Shown piece after piece: positions 9,305-20,500 of a stretch of 64,000 nt of DNA. The DNA is from Neostapfia colusana (taxonomy: Eukaryota > Streptophyta > Magnoliopsida > Poales > Poaceae). Under the pieces are notes generated by a model. The model worked only from the letters and a program-made list of their open reading frames with translations. It did not search any database and was not told where the DNA came from. The translations under genes and the position numbers were made by a program. Numbering within the stretch: position 1 is the first letter of the stretch; each line of letters begins with the position of its first letter. Location: NCBI GenBank assembly GCA_030760725.1, contig JASWHV010000012.1:45911652-45975651 (forward strand), written 5' to 3'.

Positions 9305-10613
9305 AAGAACAAGCTCAAGAGGCAATCTACGAGGATCTACAGCACCAAGACTTCGAGACGCCCGAACAGCAAGAACCGCGGGAGCAAGGCAAGTGCCCAT
9401 TGACCACATTGATCCCATGTTTTGAAACTGTTTTATTTGTGAAAACTCGTATGCTTGAGTCAACTTGATGGGGCACCCTTTTATAGGAGTTTACTAGTTT
9501 TGTTAACCATCCTTGTCGCCGGAAAAGTTGATGAGTCGGGTATGGTCATTTTCTCGTTTTGCTTCGCTTAATTCACGGGATACGGGAAGCTGAAATAAAA
9601 CATGTCTAGCTACTGCACTCATATGAATAATGATGATGAGATCTTGATGATGTTAATGGGCATGGAATCGGGGAGATCTAGGAAAGCTTGGTTCATGGAT
9701 GTTGCTGGATGAGACGGTGGTACTTGCCGTAGATCTAAGGACCGGTTCATGCGAGAATATGCCAGGAAAACAGTGCCACCACAAGCCCAAGTATGGATGT
9801 GGCTTAGCTGATTAATTAGGTGTGTTGCTAGCTTGTTATGGAACGTGGATGGCACGGGGAATGGGAGTCGAGGAGGACTGCCCTGGGAACTGCATGGCAC
9901 AAGAGGGGGCTCGTGGGTGGGAGAATGGTGATTCGAGCCCGCCGGTGAAACCTCAGTGAGTCCATACATCTAGTAGCCCCTTTATAAAGGCTATTTTGTG
10001 ATCTCTTGGCCATACACCGACGGTTGTATACTGGTATAATGGAGGTTCTGCAGTCGCCGACGGATGACGAAATCACGAACTTGTGGGTAAAGTGGTGCCA
10101 CCTCTGCAGAGTGTAAAACTATCATGATAGCCGTGCTTCCGGTCACAAGCACCTGGCCAACTTCCATGATTAGAGGGAAAACATGGGATGGTTATTCGGT
10201 ATGGTTATGGTATGGTCATTGGGACTGGTTTTGGGACTGTTTTGAGTCATGAAAATGAGTTTGGTATTGGTTATGTGAATATGAGATGTATATGAATATA
10301 TATGAGTATGAGATGAACTTGAGAAAGATTAGTGGCTGGTTGAGACTTGATAAATGATGAATTATGATGAAAGAATGTTGCTATTTTACTTGGTTATATG
10401 GGATTAAATTCACTTAGAAATAGTTGCTGTTTTTACAATGTTTGTGAAATAAAATTTGCTTGTTGTAATGAGCTTTTTTATTCCACACCTCATTGTAAGC
10501 TACATATCATACTTTTCCCGCACTTGCTGAGTATGACATGTACTCACCCTTGCATTACTACATAAACATCAGCTACAGGAGATGAGTACTTCAAGGACCA
10601 TGTGGAGTACTAG
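9305..10613 (+). other. Candidate spliced small ORF in U LTR (exons 9305-9388 and 10579-10613)
   Basis: The 84-nt first exon follows GAGTAG and ends at CAAG/GCAAGTG. It encodes an acidic, Gln-rich peptide containing EEQAQEAIYEDLQ and TPEQQ. The last exon follows CTACAG, joins in phase 1 and encodes GDEYFKDHVEY before TAG (10611-10613). The matching V exons encode visibly related peptides. A possible upstream exon ends near GGAA/GTGAGG at about 8949, in frame, but no ATG is found before an upstream stop. Coding function is inferred from preserved phase only. Confidence 0.5.
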
Positions 10614-10748
10614 GCGTGCGAACTACCGTCAACATGCTTGTGGAGTCGAAGATGGAGCCTGCTGTCTTTAGTCACTTTTCGCTGTCGTTTAGAGTCTTCC
10701 GCTGCAAGAATAAGATAGACATTCATGAATGAGACATTGAGTCATTGT

Positions 10749-10754
10749 AATAAA
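10749..10754 (+). terminator. AATAAA polyadenylation signal of U LTR
   Basis: TTGTAATAAAG occurs about 130 bases before the LTR end, as in the other LTR families. Confidence 0.6.
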
Positions 10755-10885
10755 GTACTTAAACTCTATTTATTCGTGGTTATATTCTGAATTCAGTTTG
10801 TGGATTACATGTGTATGTGTGATGAACATCCTGGGCACACATATGCATTCACTTGGTTCTATTTTTGGAACCGGGTGTCACAGAT

Positions 10886-10901
10886 TGGTATCAGAGCCAC
10901 G
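10886..10901 (+). other. Primer-binding site of U
   Basis: TGGTATCAGAGCCACG begins 3 bases after the LTR end. The first 12 bases are the usual complement of plant initiator tRNA-Met used by LTR retrotransposons. It proves that 8049-10882 is a 5' LTR and fixes the element on the plus strand. The leader 10902-11152 shows nothing else. Confidence 0.9.
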
Positions 10902-11152
10902 TTGAATGTAGGACGCAAGGCTAGGTAGAATGGGCACTCTAAAACGCATAGGAACACCCCTCTAAAACTGCTATTTTCGAAAATTTCTTGCTGCTGCACT
11001 TGACTTGTCAATTCAGCCACCGCAAAGTGCTATTTTCAGCCCCTCTCTTCTCTTCTTTTGGACAGCAATGCCTTTGCTTTCTTACTCCATAGACTCTGAA
11101 GTTTTGGATTTATTTCTTCCTTCTCTAAAGTTTTCTCATGTCTTATTTATAG

Positions 11153-12136
11153 ATGTCGGTGACCAGGAGAACAGCACACATAAGAACTCGTCCACCACCA
11201 CGTGGGAGTGCTCTTAACCCCATTGAGGTGTCTGATGGACCATATTGGGAAGAAGTGAAGACGGAACCTCATGATGAAGATGAAGTCAATAGCTATATGC
11301 ATGAGGAAGAGGATCCGGAAGAGGTGGAACCATTCGAAGACGACATGGAAGATGATCCACAAGAACGGCATTGGTAAGCACCTCAGGAGGAGTTTCACGT
11401 TGGCTTACACCCCGTGGAGCCTCTCGAAGCTATGAAGGGAGGAGATGAACCCGAGAAGGAGCCCCCCTTGCTGAGACCAATAGTGAAGGTGATGAATGGG
11501 TCAACCATTCAGTTCAAGAATTTTGGTCCGACGGAATGGAGGGAGGACACATATCCAGGGAACTCAAATAATTTCTAGATTGCTGCAGCTTATACCTGGA
11601 GTATCTCCTCAAGAAAGTCCCTCGTCTCGGACATGAAGAGTGGAAGGCTGACGTAACCATACTATGTAACGGTAGGGTTGTCACTCGACACTTCACACCC
11701 ACATGGAGAGCTACAAGGGCAGAAGCTAACGATGATGCTGCATGCGAAGCACTCACTCACCGGACTGTGCTACGCCTTCCGTGGACAGCTTGAGGATACA
11801 ACTTTTGAGCTGCACCCGTATCGGAAGAGTGGTACAAGGGAGATCATTGGACCCCATGTAACAGCTCTTACCAACCCACAAGCTGCTGACAAGTCTCAGA
11901 GGTTGCTCGTGGAGTTAGGAAACCGCTATGCAAGCGCACAAGAAGAGATCCGTTACCTCCGCAAGAAGCTGTATTTGCTGGAGAAACAAGAGAAGACTCA
12001 TGCCAACGCTGGAGCAAATGGAGCACCAGCGTCATCTAACCCTACATGGACTGCCGACTCACCATGGCGTGCGCCCATGTATGGACCACCCCCGTCACAT
12101 GGCGAGAACAGCACCGGTTCACATGATGAAGTATAG
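11153..12136 (+). pseudogene. U: additional ORF upstream of gag, decayed
   Basis: An ATG at 11153 opens a frame with an Arg-rich start (MSVTRRTAHIRTRPPP) and a long acidic stretch, interrupted by TAA at 11375-11377. The middle part continues in a shifted frame from about 11580 and contains EEWKADVTIL and RATRAEANDDAACEALT, then returns to the first frame for a helical segment (EEIRYLRKKLYLLEKQ) ending in TGA at 12134-12136. The EEW and RAT/EA-T landmarks align with the intact T-2 ORF at 22270-23049, so this is the same accessory gene in another family. Spacing and pattern of the middle block resemble the second half of a double-stranded-RNA-binding fold, which is a speculation. Bases 12137-12435 are untranslated spacer with nothing recognised. 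Confidence 0.6.
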
Positions 12137-12435
12137 AATTCCCTTTGAATAAGCTGTAATAGGAACGTTTAGATCGTAGTAGCTTGAATAAGAGTGGTGT
12201 GCTGAAATTTTTGTGATGATTGCTTGGTTTTTGTGCTGATGTGAGTTGTGGGACGCTTCGGTGAATGTCCACATCCACACATAGTAGAGAGATGTGAGAT
12301 GCTTCGGCACGTGTTCACATCCTCAATAGGCTGAAATTAATAAAAGAAGATATTTAGTTCATACACCTTGATGCATATAGTTGGGGGAATCAATATAAAC
12401 TTCTATTTTATATTCTACTCTACTCTCTCTCACAG

Positions 12436-14008
12436 ATGGTGAGGGAAAACTCCAGCCGTCAAAGGAGGAACACTCGTGGCAACAATGAACCACCAGAGGA
12501 TGGCAATGTTGAAGTCCTGAAAATGCTAACCCCAGGGCTGATGCAAACAACCTTGAACAGTTGATGGCTATGCAGAACCAGCTCATGCAAACTATGATAC
12601 AAACGTTGGGACAGTTGCAAGCCAACAACAACAACAATCCTAACCCCGTTCCTGCACCCCCACCGCCATCACTGCCACCACCGCCGGCTCACAACAGATT
12701 GGGAGAGTTCATGAGGACTCAACCGCCTACTTTTGTACAAGCTAATGATCCAATGGAGGCTGATGATTGGTTGAAGTCCGTGGAAAAGAAGCTTGCTATT
12801 GTTCAGTGCAATGATCGGGAGAAAGTTCTCTTCGCATCGCACCAACTTGGGACACTCTTTTCAATGCTCATGTCAACCAGGAGACTATTACTTGGGCTGA
12901 ATTCAAGGAGAGTTTCCGCTCTCATTACGTCCATGCTGGAGTCATGATGCTTAAAAGGCAAGAGTTTGAAGGTCTCTGCCAAGGAAGGAAGAGCGTGAAT
13001 GAGTACCTCAACAAGTTCACGCAGCTGTCAAGGTATGCTCCAGAAGATGTCAACTCAGATCAAAGGAAGCAATACTTGTTCATGAGAGGATTGAACAATG
13101 AGATCCAAGTTCAGCTGCTCAAAAATGATTATGCAAACTTCCAGAAGCTCTTTGACAAATCTATAGTGGTTGAGAGCAAGATCCGTGAGATCGAGCAGGA
13201 GGGCAAGAGGAAGTTGTCATACCAGCCACAAGGGAGCAATGTACGTCCCCGTTTCATGCCACCAGCTGCACCACAGTATGGCTCGTCCGCTTCTACTTTC
13301 CGCCCTGCAAATCCACCTCGTTCTAATCAACCACCGCAGCAACGTCCTGTTATGCAAGCACCTTGTATGCCTTTTCCTCCTGCGCCCCGTCCCAACATGG
13401 GCGCCTATGCTCAAAACCAGCCTCACCCCAACATTTCTGCTGTTTTAGGCAACAAAGCATGCTTTTCATGCAGAGAGGTAGGACACTTTGCAAGTCAGTG
13501 CCCGAAGAAAGGCCTTGGACAGCCGACCAACGCACCAAAACAGAACCCACGGTGAATGGAGGAGCTACGCAAGGTAACAGTGGGCAGCAGAGCTACGCTC
13601 GTGGCAACGTGAATCATGTCTCCGCTGAGGAAGCACAACAAGCTGAGGACATCGTGATTGGTATGTTCCTTGCCAACTCCAACCCAGCCACTGTTTTATT
13701 TGATTCCGGAGCATTGCATTCATTCATATCATCCAAGTATGTTGCCAAGTATAATCTGACCATATCACATATGAAACACACTATGTTGGTTAATTCTCCC
13801 GGTGGAGAGATGAGGACTGATATAGTATGTCCAAAAGTAAACCTTAAAATAAGGGGGGTAGACTTTCTTGCCAACCTTATTGTCTTGGATTCCCAAGGGA
13901 TTGATAAAATACTTGGAATGGATTGGTTAAGCAAGCACAACAGAGTGATTCAATGTGCTGAGAGGAGCGTGCAGTTGACAAATGAGCATGGTACTCGTAT
14001 TGAGTTCG
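12436..14008 (+). pseudogene. gag-pol: U: gag and protease region, frameshifted and cut by T-2
   Basis: Gag starts at ATG 12436. A base is missing near 12515, coding is lost around 12855, and a base is missing near 13551, so the frame moves 1, 3, 2, 1. Visible domains in order are the retrotransposon gag core (LKRQEFEGLCQG, FTQLSRYAPEDV), a CCHC knuckle (CFSCREVGHFASQC, about 13460-13501) and an aspartic protease with DSG near 13708. In the protease the residue after DSGA is Leu where related elements have a small hydroxyl residue; TTG would be one transition away from TCG. The frame ends at 14008 where T-2 has inserted. It resumes in register at 26712 with one copy of GTTCG removed. Confidence 0.85.
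14004..14008. repeat. Target site duplication of T-2, left copy (GTTCG)
   Basis: GTTCG before the TGTCACACCC terminus at 14009 is repeated exactly at 26707-26711, after the GTGTTACA terminus. Removing T-2 plus one copy rejoins the U reading frame without a shift. Confidence 0.95.
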
Positions 14009-17000
14009 TGTCACACCCGGTTTTTCCGAAGAAACAACCAAGTGAATATCACATGTATGCCAGGATCATTTTCTCATACATGTGATGACAAATAGTGAAG
14101 CATCATTTATTACAAGCCAGGTGTCGAATATAAATAAGTCTTACATCGCAAATGTCTCAATGGACACTAATGCTTCATCACAAGTAAATAAACTAGCAGC
14201 GGAATATTATTCTTTAGGGCTCCATCACAGGCGTTGCCCGGGGGTCTTCATGAACCTAAAAACCTTCCTCGGGTCCAAAATCTTGGTCATTATACACCAC
14301 CTCATTATCTTGACCTGAGCAGCAATATAAACCAACAAATATGCAAGGTTGAGTACCAAGGGTACTCAGCAAGTGTGGGAAAATTTTATCATGCATGGCT
14401 AGAACAAGGAGAGGTTGAACTCATGGTTAAAGCACTACGCAATTAATACCTATCACCTTAGCTTATTAAGCACCTACATTACTACACAGGTGAAATGGTC
14501 CCAATCTCCCATCCCATCATTATAATCCAATAACCATAACATCATTACCAATGTTAAGCTCCCCGCTTAACTTCCAAAACCATCATTCCTCTAATCATGA
14601 ATAAGTCCAGGCCGCTCTTAACCGTGAGCACGGCTGTCAAGACAGTTTTTACTCTGCAGAGTTTGTACCACTGTACCCACAAGTAGTGATTTCATCCCCC
14701 GTTGCCGGGTGGACTAAAAGAACCTCCATTATGCCAGTGGCTACGTTCCACATTCACACTTCCCAGGTGTGCGGCCAAGAGATCACTACGAAGCCTTTAC
14801 AAAGGGATTCCCGACGAGCGTGGGCCCACTGAGGTTTAACCCCTAACAGCATACAAGAGGCTCCAACCCCGCTGCAGTGGCCCCCTCTTGAGCCTTGCGG
14901 TTCATATGGTAGTCCAGCTGACACCTACTCCCCGCACCATCCAACACACCCATACTACGCCGGGGATACACCTAATTAATTGGCCAAGCTGCCCCATCTC
15001 AGCACGTGGTTGGCACTGTAAAGCCGGGTTACATGCTCCATGAACCGGTTCTTAGGATCCAGGCAAGTACTAAACACAAACCCAAGTCTCGTGCACCAAG
15101 CACACAACCAAAACATCCAACTTGCCTTGATCCCTACCTCTACATAACTCACAATGCCTCATTCAAGAGTATGGTAATATAAACTGATAATCTCATTTCC
15201 CAAATATCCCATTCTAAGCATGGCTAAGCAATTGCATGTAAATAAATGACATGGTAAAATAAATCCCAACCCAAGCTACAAGGAAACAAGGTAATGCAAT
15301 TCTAGGGAAACTTTCCTAGCATGGGTTTCATGTTTCATTTGACAATGCAAATAATTCTATCTACACACCCTAGCATAGGATCAAAGTGGTCAAGGACACT
15401 TGCCTCCTTCTTGCTGCTCTTGAAATTGGTAGTCCTGATCTTGGAAAGGGTTAACTTGCTCTTGAGCAGGTTCTACTTCATACCATCACACATAGCAAAA
15501 GAAAAACAACAATCCATAAGACATAATTCACACTTACACTTCATACAAACCACACAGTCATATTTATGAAATTCATTCACCATTATATGTGTTGTGGTTA
15601 CTTTATGTGTGTTGAGTTGTGGCTTGCATGCACTTTTAACCATGTGTATATGATTCCTACTTTTGTGTCCACCTTTATACTTACATACTATTTATATGGG
15701 TTTCCAATAAATTTTCTTATATTCAACTACTTCACCTTTTTACTACCAAGTGTGTATGAAAAGTATTATTCTTCCCCATATGTGCCTTCAGAATTTCTAC
15801 CAACCCTAAACTGAATTCTTTGGATTTTAGAAACTCCATTTATCATTTACTAGTTGCTATATTTTCAGATTTATATTCCTATGCATAATTGTGTATTTTA
15901 TTATTAAATTAGTAATACACATCACCTAAACAGATTAGGTTCTGGTCCTAAATAATTTAAAATCATATTTTGACCATAGCTTATGATGTATACTATTTCA
16001 TAATTATTTTCCCTATTTTTCTTTAACTATTCTTTACTTAAAAATGTGTCCCTATACTATTAAATGTGAATAATAGATAAAACAGATTTATTTCAGCCCA
16101 AAAATATATTTTTATCTCACTCCAAAGTTTTCTAAGTACTGAGAAAGTTTTTAATAAATTTTGACAATTATGTTTGTCCCCCTTTTAATTTTTAAACACT
16201 AGTTACATATTCAATTTTGTAAATTAAATACTAAACAGGGTTAAAAAGTAAACTCACCCATTACAGGGTCTATAATATTATTTTCATAATTTCCAGGGGT
16301 CTAGCTACACTTAACAGAGGTGTTTTTCCTAATTTCTATTAAGTCCAGGGGTTAAAACTGATTTTAAATAGATTTACATGATTTTCTGGAGTTCCAGGGG
16401 CTAGATCTGAAGTTTCCGGGGCTAGCTCTCAATTCCAGAGAACCCCAGGGGGTAGCACGTAAGAATTCCAGTCTTTATAATGCGGGGTCGACGTGGACCG
16501 TCCGATTTTAAACCGACGGCTGAGATTATAAGATCGAACCGGTACGCAGGGTTTTAAAGTCTACCGTGCGATTTAAAATAAACGGCGCACAAGCGGCCAC
16601 GTCGCTCTGATCGAACGCGGGCGGCGCTGCCGGCGGCGCACGGCGGCGGGAAGCGGCGATCTCGCCGGAAAGTTTCGGATCTTCAAGAATTTTGCCTAGA
16701 ACTGTGATCTTATGTCCTAGATCGGTAGAGGGGAGGTCAGGGATCTCACCTCGGGGGTTTTCTCGAGCTCGGGGGTCCTGGAAAGTGATCGGCGGCGAGG
16801 TCCGAGGCAAAACCACGGCGAAGCTCGTCGGCGTTGCGTTTACACCGTAACTCTCCGAGTTTTCTGCACCTGCAAAGTTCCCCGGAGGCGGTGGATCAAA
16901 ACCAGCGAGTTAGATCAGAGTTTCCGAGCTTAGATCGGCCAGAATTCACCGGCGAAGTCTCGGTGCTCACCGGAGTGAAAATCGGCGATCGCGTGAGGAA

Positions 17001-17453
17001 AACTGATCGGAGCTGGGGTTTTTATAGCCGGGGGAGGGCGGTGGGTCTGTTGTGATCGAGTTGGAGTCCTCTGGGACCGGAATTCGGCTGCGGGGACGCG
17101 GTTTCCAGATCGGTTGCGATCGCGCGCGCGGGAGAGAGTCCGGGGTCGCGGGGTTAGGGATGACATGCGGGTCCCACCTGTCGGCGAGAGGCAGCGCGGC
17201 GCGCGGGGGGGGGGGGGGCTGGCGCGGGGGTAGCTGGGCCGGCTGGCAGTTTCGGCCCACTGGCCAGTTTTTTTCCCGATTTCCTTTTTCTTTTTCCATT
17301 TCTTTTCTGTTTTGGGTATAATTTGAATTCCAGTTTGAATTTGAATTTTTGCAAAACATGCAACACGTCCAAAAATTTCTAAATTCCCCTCTGAACATGG
17401 TTTAGGGTTTTAAATCAAAATTTGGGTTTTGACTAAAAATTTGGGGTGTTACA
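14009..17453 (-). mobile_element. T-2: 3' LTR (3,445 bp)
   Basis: TGTCACACCC to GTGTTACA on the plus strand, that is TGTAACAC to GGGTGTGACA in element sense. The three candidate LTR exons in element sense are 16869-16750, 15472-15404 and 14314-14256, all open with the standard lengths of 120, 69 and 59 nt. TATA is at 17019-17026 (minus). A run of 14 G at 17205-17218 is absent from the 5' LTR, which has a shorter interrupted G stretch. The palindromes are at 14651-14662 and 14634-14645 (CTGTCAAGACAG). Confidence 0.95.
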
Positions 17454-17459
17454 GCTCTA

Positions 17460-17467
17460 CCCCCCTT
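17460..17467 (-). other. T-2: polypurine tract
   Basis: AAGGGGGG in element sense ends 6 bases before the 3' LTR. The same tract precedes the 3' LTRs of T-6 (62329-62336) and V (30239-30246), with one G fewer in T-3 (35268-35274). Confidence 0.8.
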
Positions 17468-17546
17468 AAAAGAAATCTCGTCCTCGAGATTGGTGTTTCT
17501 AAGAAAACAATTCCGGAAATTGTGCCTTAAGCTCATCTTCCCGTTC

Positions 17547-20500
17547 TCAGGTGGCTTCCTCTTCTGAGTGATGCTTCCACTGCACCTTGCACATCCGGAT
17601 TTTCTTATTTCTGGTGAGGCGTTCTATTGTCTCCAAAATCTTGTATGGTTGCTCGGCATAAGACAAATCCTCAGCTACATCCACTTCATTCACGGGTAAC
17701 ACCTCTTCAGGCGTCCTCAGACATTTCTTGAGTTGTGACACATGGAATACATCGTGCACATCTGATAGATGAACCGGTAACTCTAGTTGGTACGCCACTT
17801 CGCCTTTTCTTTCCAAAACTTGAAAGGGTCCGATGTATCGAGGTGACAACTTCCCTTTCACCTTGAACCGACGAAGTCCTCTGATAGGGGACACCTTGAG
17901 ATAAACATAGTCTCCCACGTTGAAAACGAGTTCTCTTCTTCGTACATCAGCATAACTCTTCTGGCGTGTTTGTGCTATCCTCAAGTTGTTGCGAATCTCC
18001 CTCACCTTCGCTTCGGCTTCTTGTAGCACTTCTGGACCAAACACTTTGCTTTCTCCTGTTTGGTTCCAAAATAGGGGAGTTCTGCACTTCCTTCCATACA
18101 AAGCTTCAAACGGTGACATCTTCATACTAGCTTGATAGCTGTTGTTATAGGAAAACTCCGCATACGGTAAGTTCTTGTCCCAACTCCTATTGTTTTTGAG
18201 TGCACAAGCTCTTAACATATCTTCAAGGATCTGATTGGTTCTCTCTGTCTGCCCGTCAGTTTGGGGATGATAGGCAGAGCTGAAATTCAGATGGGTTCCC
18301 ATGGTTTCATGCAACTTTTGCCAAAACCTTGAGGTGAACTGTGTCCCTCGGTCCGACACTATCTTCTTTGGCACTCCATGGTAACACACAATCCTTGACA
18401 TGTACAATTCTGCCAATTTGGATCCGCTGTAGCTTTCTTTCACCGGAATGAAATGAGCTACCTTGGTTAGCCTATCAATAATGACCCATATTGAATCATA
18501 CCCGGATTGGGTCCTAGGCAATCCCACGACAAAATCCATGCTGATTTCTTCCCACTTCCATTCAGGTACTTTAAGTGGTTGCAATAATCCCGCGGGTCGT
18601 TGATGTTCTGCTTTCACCAACTGACATGTGTCACATAGGGCAACATGTTCCGCGACATCTCGCTTCATGCCATACCACCAATACCTGCCTTTGAGGTCCT
18701 GGTACATCTTCGTACTCCCAGGATGAATGGAATAGTCGGAATCGTGAGCCTTCTTCAAAATTAATTCACGGATCTCCTTTACTTCTGGCACACAGATCCT
18801 TTTCCCGTGCCACACCGTTCCTTGTTCATCCTCTCTAAAACCAGGAGCTTTATTTTCCTTAATGAGCTGTCTGATCTCTTGTATCTTCTCATCATTCTTT
18901 TGGCCCTCGCGTATGTCTCGCTCGGGTGTGGAGTCCACTTCCATGGCGATGGCTTCACCACTATTTACTATACATAGATTGAGTCTTATAACCTCGTCCT
19001 CCAATTCTGCAGGCATGTCCTTCAAGCTCAACTTATTGACCTGCACTTTCCGACTCAAAGCATCGGCCATGACGTTTGCTTTCCCAGGATGATAGTTGAT
19101 GCCTATATCAAAGTCATTGATTAGCTCTAACCATCTCCTTTGTCTGAGGTTGAGATCTGGTTGTGTGAATATGTACTTCAAACTCTTATGATCCGTATAT
19201 ATCTCTATCCTCTTCCCCATCAAATAGTGCCGCCAAATTTTCAACGCGTGTACCACTGCAGCTAGTTCTAGGTCATGTGTAGGATAGTTCTTCTCGTGCT
19301 TCCGAAGCTGCCGGGATGCATATGCCACGACATGTCCTTCTTGCATGAGAACACATCCCAACCCATTTCCAGAGGCATCGTAGTACACTGTGAAATTCTT
19401 CTGCATATCTGGCATAACCAACACTAGGGCTGTTGTCAATCTCTTCTTTAACTCGTGAAAGCTCGTATCGCACTGTGGCGTCCAGGTGAATATGATTCCC
19501 TTTTCCAACAGTTTGGTGAGAGGTCTCGAGATCTTGGAGAATCCCTCAATAAACCGTCGATAGTATCCAGCCAATCCCAAAAAGCTTCGAACTTCCCCGA
19601 CATTTTCAGGGGTTTTCCACTTCTGGATATCTTCGATTTTGGCGGGATCTACGGAGATTCCTCCCTCCGAGATTATATGTCCTAAAAAGGGAACTCTCTT
19701 CAGCCAAAACTCACACTTGCTCAACTTGGCATATAGTTGGTGTTCTCTCAGCCTCTGTAACACCAACCTTAGATGTTTCTCATGTTCTTCTTCATCTTTG
19801 GAGAAGACGAGAATATCATCTATGAAAACCACCACAAATTTGTCCAGATATTCCATGAATACCTTGTTCATGAGGTACATGAAATATGCCGGGGCATTGG
19901 TTAGCCCGAAAGGCATGACAGTGTATTCATACAGTCCGTACCGAGATACGAAAGCTGTCTTGGGAATATCTGATTGCCTTATCTTGAGTTGGTGGTATCC
20001 CGACCTGAGATCAATTTTCGAGAACACACAAGCTCCCCTCAACTGATCAAACAAGTCTTCAATGCGGGGTAATGGGTACTTGTTTTTTATGGTTACCTCA
20101 TTCAAGGCACGGTAATCCACGCATAACCTTTGGGTTCCGTCTTTCTTGGGCACAAATATCACCGGAGCTCCCCATGGTGAGGAACTAGGGCGAATATACC
20201 CCTTCTCCGTCAATTCTCTCAAATGATCCTTGAGCTCTCCTAGCTGCTTGGAGTCCATTCGATAAGGTCTCTTGTATATCGGGGCTGTCCCCGGTACTAG
20301 CTCAATTGCGAACTCCACATCACGGTCGGGAGGCATACCTGGCAATTCCTCCGGAAAAACATCTGGATATTCCCTGATAGTCCTGATTTCCTCAACTTTC
20401 ACTTCCACTTGATTTAATTTAATGTCCCTCCTAGGCTCGTGTATCGTTATGAACTTTACTCTTGTGCCATTGGGGTGAGTTAGTTCCACCGTTCTGGTCG

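Larger units (their letters stand above)
8049..10882 (+). mobile_element. U: 5' LTR of a Ty3/gypsy element (2,834 bp)
   Basis: Starts TGTAACACCC and ends GGGTGTCACA, directly followed by a PBS at 10886. In order it contains a purine minisatellite (8119-8392), a TATA box (8599), a C-rich leader, an exon-like segment (9305-9388), a conserved noncoding block including palindromes CTCTGCAGAG (10102-10111) and CTATCATGATAG (10119-10130), a last exon (10579-10613) and AATAAA (10749-10754). From about 9600 onward it is clearly related to the V LTR, and more distantly to T, around the CTAAGGACCGGTTCATG and TATAATGGAGGTTCT blocks. Confidence 0.9.

Noticed and set aside
17205..17218. Run of 14 G in the T-2 3' LTR as a G-quadruplex regulator
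   Set aside because: A homopolymer difference from the 5' LTR, likely slippage or sequencing length error; no sign of conservation in other T LTRs.
19639..20046. Plus-strand ORFs antisense to T-2 gag-pol (for example 19639-20046, 21276-21731)
   Set aside because: Shadow frames of the minus-strand polyprotein with no independent motifs.
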